Of a stretch of 9,250 bases of DNA, positions 6,102 to 9,250 are shown in pieces. The notes under the pieces are model-generated. The model ran no database searches. It was not told where the DNA came from and saw only the letters and a program-made list of their open reading frames with translations. The translations under genes and the position numbers were made by a program. Where the stretch lies: assembly GCA_002405525.1 (NCBI GenBank), contig DHLY01000133.1:24567-33816 (forward strand), given 5' to 3'. The first letter of the stretch is position 1, and every line of letters starts with the position of its first letter. Source of the stretch: Proteobacteria bacterium UBA4656. Lineage in GTDB: Bacteria; Pseudomonadota; Gammaproteobacteria; Xanthomonadales; Ahniellaceae.

Positions 6102-7061
6102 ATGAACCTCCGCGACCTCCGCTATCTCGTCGCGCTCGCCGACTACCGGCACTTCGGGCAGGCCGCGGCAGCCAACTTCGTCAGCCAGCCCACGCTTTCG
6201 ACCCAGATCAGGAAGCTGGAGGAGGAGCTCGGCGTCTCGCTCGTCGAGCGCTCGCCGCGCCGCGTGATGCTGACCGAGGTCGGTCGCGCGGTGGCCGAAC
6301 GCGCGCGCTACGTGCTGCGCGAGGTCGACGAGATCCGCGAACTGGCGCGCCGCACCCAGGACCCGGAGTCCGGCTCGGTCCGGCTCGGCTTCTTCCCGAC
6401 CCTCGGCCCCTACCTGCTGCCGCACGTGGTGCCGGCCGTCCGCGCCCGCTTCCCGCGTCTCGAACTGCTGCTGGTGGAGGAGAAGACACCGGTGCTGGTG
6501 CAACACCTGATCGACGGCCGACTGGACGCCGCCGGGCTGGCCCTGCCCCTGCACGACGATCGCCTGCATGCAGAGTTCCTGTTCGAGGAACCATTCATGC
6601 TGGCGGTGCCGAAGGCGCACGAACTGGCGCGGCGCGAGTCGCTGCGGGTGGACGACCTGGCCGACCGTGCCCTACTGCTGCTGGAGGACGGCCACTGCCT
6701 GCGCGAGCACGCGCTCGACGTCTGCCGCCTCGCCGGCAGCACCGAGCGCACCGGCTTCCGCGCCACCAGCCTGGAGACGCTGCGGCAGATGGTCGCCGCC
6801 GAAGTCGGCATCACCCTGCTGCCGGCGCTGGCGGTCAAGCCGCCGGTGCCGCGATCCGATGACGTGGTCCTGCTGCCCTTCAGCGACCGTGCCCCGAGCC
6901 GGCGGCTGGCGCTGGCCTGGCGCAAGACCTCGGCGATGGCGCCGTTCCTGCGCCGCCTGGCGGCAGTGATCCGCGATCTTCCCGTCGGACTGCTGGAAGC
7001 CGGCGCCCCGTCCGCGACCCCGGCAGCGACCCCGGCGGCGGCGCGCCGGCGCCGCGGCTGA
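6102..7061 (+). CDS. oxyR: Hydrogen peroxide-sensing LysR-family regulator OxyR
   Basis: A 319-residue LysR-type regulator. The N-terminal winged helix-turn-helix (about 1-60) has the family core FGQAAAANFVSQPTLSTQI, followed by a linker helix and a ligand/redox domain. The decisive evidence is LLEDGHCLREHALDVC: the two cysteines fall at residues 199 and 208, exactly the numbering of the peroxide-sensing pair in E. coli OxyR. Oxidation forms a disulfide between them and converts OxyR into an activator of catalase, peroxiredoxin and related genes. Here no catalase, ahpC or ahpF lies next to it within the window. The protein ends in an Ala/Pro/Thr stretch and RRRRG, an extra tail beyond the usual OxyR end (about 305 residues in E. 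coli). It has its own promoter 30-55 bases upstream and is 115 bases from the hydrolase stop, so it is probably transcribed independently. Identification is very secure. Confidence 0.97.
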   Translation: MNLRDLRYLVALADYRHFGQAAAANFVSQPTLSTQIRKLEEELGVSLVERSPRRVMLTEVGRAVAERARYVLREVDEIRELARRTQDPESGSVRLGFFPTLGPYLLPHVVPAVRARFPRLELLLVEEKTPVLVQHLIDGRLDAAGLALPLHDDRLHAEFLFEEPFMLAVPKAHELARRESLRVDDLADRALLLLEDGHCLREHALDVCRLAGSTERTGFRATSLETLRQMVAAEVGITLLPALAVKPPVPRSDDVVLLPFSDRAPSRRLALAWRKTSAMAPFLRRLAAVIRDLPVGLLEAGAPSATPAATPAAARRRRG

Positions 7062-7107
7062 GCCGCTCGCGCGCGCGGCGCGCCGACTGCTGCGATCATC
7101 GGCACCG

Positions 7108-7701
7108 ATGCGAACCCTTCTCGCCGCCGTCACGGTCGCTGCCCTCGGCTACCTCCACTGGCAGGCCCAGCGACCGGTCGATCCCGGCCCTGGCGCCGTC
7201 GCGCCGCGACCACCCCTGCAGCGCGCGCTCGCCGACGCGCGGCCGCTCTCGCGCGACGGGTTCACGCTGCGCCCGCTGGCCCACTTCGAAGCCGAGGCCC
7301 GGGTCCTCGGGCGCCAGGACTACGGCTTCGACACCGAGTCGGCGCTGTCGCCGACCGACCTCGCGCTGGGCTGGGGCCGGATGTCGGATGCGAACGTGCT
7401 GGCCGGGCTCGAGATCCGGCAGGGCGGCCGCTGGTATCACTATTCGTGGCGATCCGCCGAGCCGCCGATCCCGCTGCCCGAGATCATCCGCTCGTCCGCC
7501 AACATGCACTTCATCCCGGCCAGCGACGAGGCCGCCGACGCGCTGGCCGCGGTGCGTGAAGGCCAGGTGGTGCGCTTCCGCGGCCTGCTGGTGGAGGCCT
7601 CGCGCGCCGACGGCTGGCACTGGCGATCGTCCCTCAGCCGCGACGACAGCGGCGGCGGCGCCTGTGAACTGGTCTGGCTGGAGCGGATCGAGGCGCGCTG
7701 A
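7108..7701 (+). CDS. Conserved-looking hypothetical protein, single N-terminal membrane segment
   Basis: I do not recognise a named family. The 197-residue protein begins with a hydrophobic run (MRTLLAAVTVAALGYLHW, 1-18) that could be a signal peptide or a single anchor, then a Pro-rich linker, then a soluble domain outside the membrane. That domain contains the strings FEAEARVLGRQDYGF, SPTDLALGWG, GRWYHYSWR and SSANMHFIPA. It ends with an acidic, Trp-containing stretch (WHWRSSLSRDDSGGGACELVW). The pattern of alternating hydrophobic and polar residues suggests mostly beta structure. I believe similar proteins of this length occur in other Gammaproteobacteria without assigned function, but that is recollection. 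It starts 46 bases after oxyR, close enough for read-through from oxyR. It has no strong Shine-Dalgarno sequence. Its TGA stop is the first codon of repeat copy 2. The strong codon bias supports a real gene. Confidence 0.8.
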   Translation: MRTLLAAVTVAALGYLHWQAQRPVDPGPGAVAPRPPLQRALADARPLSRDGFTLRPLAHFEAEARVLGRQDYGFDTESALSPTDLALGWGRMSDANVLAGLEIRQGGRWYHYSWRSAEPPIPLPEIIRSSANMHFIPASDEAADALAAVREGQVVRFRGLLVEASRADGWHWRSSLSRDDSGGGACELVWLERIEAR

Positions 7702-7848
7702 GGGGCTGCGACAAACAGCGTCTCAGGCAAGCCATGAATGGTCCGCGCGCCGGTCATGCACGCAAGCACGCAATTCGTGAGAGCGCGTCCGGACCTGTGC
7801 CGGAGTCGCGACTGGAGAAGCCCACAGGACGCGGCTCTTGACGCAGGC
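7699..7848 (+). repeat. Interspersed hairpin-rich repeat, copy 2
   Basis: This copy begins with the TGA stop of the hypothetical gene (TGAGGGGCTGCGA) and runs in the gene's direction. The first 13 bases differ from copy 1 at one position. The core 7736-7814 aligns without gaps to the reverse complement of 966-1044 (about 64 of 79 identical). Similarity fades out after roughly 7848. The main hairpin is retained at 7783-7809 with the same 7-base loop length, but with two mismatched pairs in the 10-bp stem. The GCATGACC and GCGCGCG segments are also shared. Because msrA converges on this copy, it could end transcripts from both sides. Confidence 0.8.
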
Positions 7849-7851
7849 GCT

Positions 7852-7876
7852 GAGGGCCGGCTCCGCCGCGGCCCTC
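7852..7876. terminator. Possible bidirectional hairpin between the hypothetical gene and msrA
   Basis: GAGGGCC (7852-7858) and GGCCCTC (7870-7876) form a 7-bp GC-rich stem with an 11-base loop, midway between two convergent genes. No T-run follows on either strand, so it is not a textbook intrinsic terminator; the position is the main argument. Confidence 0.35.
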
Positions 7877-7895
7877 CGGATCACGCGGGGCCGAA

Positions 7896-8543
7896 TCAGC
7901 CCGCCACCGCGCTCACCGGGCACGACACCCCGGTTCCACCGAGGCCGCAGTAGCCGCCCGGATTCTTCGCCAGGTACTGCTGATGATCGTCCTCGGCGTA
8001 GTAGAAGGGCGGCAGGGGCAGGATCTCGGTGGTGATCGGACCGTACCCGGCCTGCGCGAGGCGCGGTTGAAAGTCGTCGCGGCTGCGAAGCGCCGCCGCG
8101 CGCCGCGCGTCGGTCGCGCAGTAGATGCCGGAACGATACTGGGTGCCGGCATCGTTGCCCTGGCGCATGCCCTGGGTCGGGTCGTGGCTTTCCCAGAACA
8201 CCTTCAACAGCGCCTCGAACGCCACCTGCGCGGGGTCGAAGACCACCAGCACCACCTCGTTGTGGTTGGTCCGGCCGCTGCACACCTCGCGGTAGGTCGG
8301 GTTCGGCGTGTCGCCGGCCGCGTAGCCGACCGCGGTGGTGTGCACGCCGGCGATCGACCAGTACTTGCGTTCCGCGCCCCAGAAACACCCCATACCGAAC
8401 AGGACGCGCTCGCAGCCGGGGAACGCGCCCCGCAGGGGCCTGCCGTGCACGAAGTGCCGGTTGATCAATGGCATCTCCATGCCGCGCCCGGGCAACGCCT
8501 GCTCGCGTGGCAGAAGGGCGGCGGGTTTTCCGAATCCGAACAT
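7896..8543 (-). CDS. msrA: Peptide-methionine (S)-S-oxide reductase MsrA
   Basis: MsrA reduces the S-epimer of methionine sulfoxide in proteins and free methionine, using thioredoxin as electron donor, and repairs oxidative damage in the cytoplasm. The 215-residue length matches the E. coli-type enzyme (212). The catalytic motif GCFWG is at 52-56, with Cys53 as nucleophile. [18 protein letters not shown] (121-138) holds the substrate-pocket region. The two resolving cysteines, Cys199 and Cys208, lie in [13 protein letters not shown], so the three-cysteine recycling relay is complete. The N-terminal extension (about 1-45, with the [17 protein letters not shown] sequence) is also seen in E. coli-like MsrA. 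No signal peptide is present. The start at 8543 is set by a strong ribosome site. The location close to oxyR fits a peroxide-response neighbourhood, although the two genes face each other and are not co-transcribed. Identification is very secure. Confidence 0.97.
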   Translation of the reverse strand: MFGFGKPAALLPREQALPGRGMEMPLINRHFVHGRPLRGAFPGCERVLFGMGCFWGAERKYWSIAGVHTTAVGYAAGDTPNPTYREVCSGRTNHNEVVLVVFDPAQVAFEALLKVFWESHDPTQGMRQGNDAGTQYRSGIYCATDARRAAALRSRDDFQPRLAQAGYGPITTEILPLPPFYYAEDDHQQYLAKNPGGYCGLGGTGVSCPVSAVAG

Positions 8544-8548
8544 GGGTC

Positions 8549-8554
8549 ACCTCC
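8549..8554 (-). promoter_or_regulatory. Strong Shine-Dalgarno site of msrA
   Basis: GGAGGT lies five bases before the ATG at 8543 on the minus strand. It is the best ribosome binding site in the window and fixes the msrA start. Confidence 0.85.
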
Positions 8555-8672
8555 GGTAGCGGGCTGGAAATGGTGGTGCGGAGGGTGCGAACAAGGGGTG
8601 GGGGAAGCAGGGTCAAGGGTATGGGGCGGAGGGGATGGGCTCCGGTGTTGCGATGTGCGGAGCACAGGGCAA

Positions 8673-8724
8673 CGCGCTGGTGGAGCGGGCGTTGGGCCCT
8701 GGGCCCTGAGCCCTCGGCAGCGCG
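8673..8724. repeat. Inverted repeat enclosing a 7-base tandem repeat after the EamA gene
   Basis: CGCGCTG (8673-8679) and CAGCGCG (8718-8724) form a 7-bp inverted repeat whose right arm abuts the TAG stop of the EamA gene. Inside are three tandem 7-base units, GGGCCCT, GGGCCCT and GAGCCCT (8694-8714). The structure may help end EamA transcription before msrA, but there is no T-run. Confidence 0.45.
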
Positions 8725-9249
8725 CTATCCCTTCTCGTCCGCGCCGCCGCGCGTACTCGCCAGGAAGATCCCCACCAGCGACCCCGCCACCCCCAGCCAG
8801 TCCCAGGCCGCGGTGGGGCGGTCGAACAGCAGGACGTCGAGGACGAAGGACACGGTCGGCTGCAGCAGCAGCAGCAGGCCGACCAGCGACGCCGGCAGCA
8901 GCGGCAACGCACGGCCGATCAGCACCCAGCCCAGCACCTGGCCGGTGAGCCCGAGCGCGAGCAGCGCGCCCAGCGACTGCGGGCCAGGGATCACGAACGA
9001 TCCGCCTTCCGCCACCACCATCGCACCCAGCATCGCCGCACACACCAGGGACATCAGCGCCAGTGCCTGCTCGCTGCCGCCCACACGCTGGCGCTGCTGC
9101 GCGTGGCGCAGGGTCAGGTTGAAGGTGGCGTAGGCGACGCCGGTGGCGAGCCCCAGCCATACGCCGATCCGGTAGTCGCCGCCGAACGCCGACCAGTCGC
9201 GCCCGACCAGCAGCCAGGTACCCCCGAAGGCCAGCGCCAGCCCGGCCGC
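8725..9249 (-). CDS. EamA/DMT-superfamily transporter, partial (N-terminus beyond the window)
   Basis: The visible 174 residues are the C-terminal part of a drug/metabolite-type transporter of the inner membrane. They hold about five hydrophobic segments typical of the second EamA repeat. These include GVWLGLATGVAYATFNLTLR, a loop with RHAQQRQRVGG, LMSLVCAAMLGAMVVAE, LGALLALGLTGQVLGWVLIG, LPLLPASLVGLLLLLQPTVS, and the final LGVAGSLVGIFLAS, followed by a charged tail ending in DEKG. The LLLLQPTVSFVLDVLLF segment corresponds to the well conserved 'ePv' region near the end of EamA domains. Full members have about ten helices and 280-310 residues, so roughly 110-130 residues should lie to the right. 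Substrate cannot be predicted; family members export amino acids, purines or drugs. It precedes msrA on the same strand by 181 bases, so a shared transcript is possible but not indicated. Confidence 0.9.
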   Translation of the reverse strand, partial: AAGLALAFGGTWLLVGRDWSAFGGDYRIGVWLGLATGVAYATFNLTLRHAQQRQRVGGSEQALALMSLVCAAMLGAMVVAEGGSFVIPGPQSLGALLALGLTGQVLGWVLIGRALPLLPASLVGLLLLLQPTVSFVLDVLLFDRPTAAWDWLGVAGSLVGIFLASTRGGADEKG

Positions 9250-9250
9250 G

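Noticed and set aside
7723..8616. Alternative minus-strand frame over msrA ending in a peptide rich in Arg and His
   Set aside because: It shadows msrA, and its end is a translation of the repeat element, not a protein.

Overview
The window comes from a high-GC gammaproteobacterium, most plausibly a member of the Xanthomonadaceae such as Lysobacter or Luteimonas. That placement rests on protein resemblance (OxyR, MsrA, PrmC), strong G/C preference at third codon positions, and an interspersed repeat of a kind I associate with that family. It is inference, because no rRNA or other taxonomic marker is present. All genes look chromosomal. I see no insertion sequence, integrase, tRNA, CRISPR array or phage gene.

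Layout. Positions 1-744 (minus) hold the N-terminal part of a patatin-like phospholipase that runs off the left edge. A noncoding stretch follows; its right part is copy 1 of a hairpin-rich repeat that starts at the stop codon of the next gene. Positions 1084-2035 (minus) hold a frameshifted UPF0149/SEC-C (YecA-like) gene whose 3' end reads into a possible separate small lysine-rich protein (1084-1230). About 450 bases without a credible gene lie at 2046-2498. Next comes a compact three-gene minus-strand operon, read from 5068 down to 2499: a DUF5706 (Pycsar-effector-like) membrane protein, prmC, and a RuBisCO-like protein. It has a good sigma-70 type promoter at 5100-5129.

From 5093 the plus strand takes over with a putative exported alpha/beta hydrolase lipoprotein (5093-5986), oxyR with its own promoter (6102-7061), and an unrecognised membrane-anchored or exported protein (7108-7701). 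The stop codon of the last gene opens copy 2 of the repeat. Convergent to it are msrA (7896-8543, minus) and the C-terminal half of an EamA/DMT transporter (8725-9249, minus) that runs off the right edge.

Functionally, oxyR and msrA, about 0.8 kb apart, suggest a peroxide and methionine-oxidation response neighbourhood. The operon couples release-factor methylation (PrmC) to two proteins of unknown local role. The items most worth a second look are the RuBisCO-like protein in the prmC operon, the orphan Pycsar-type membrane protein, and the repeat family anchored at stop codons. I found no complete new multi-gene system.
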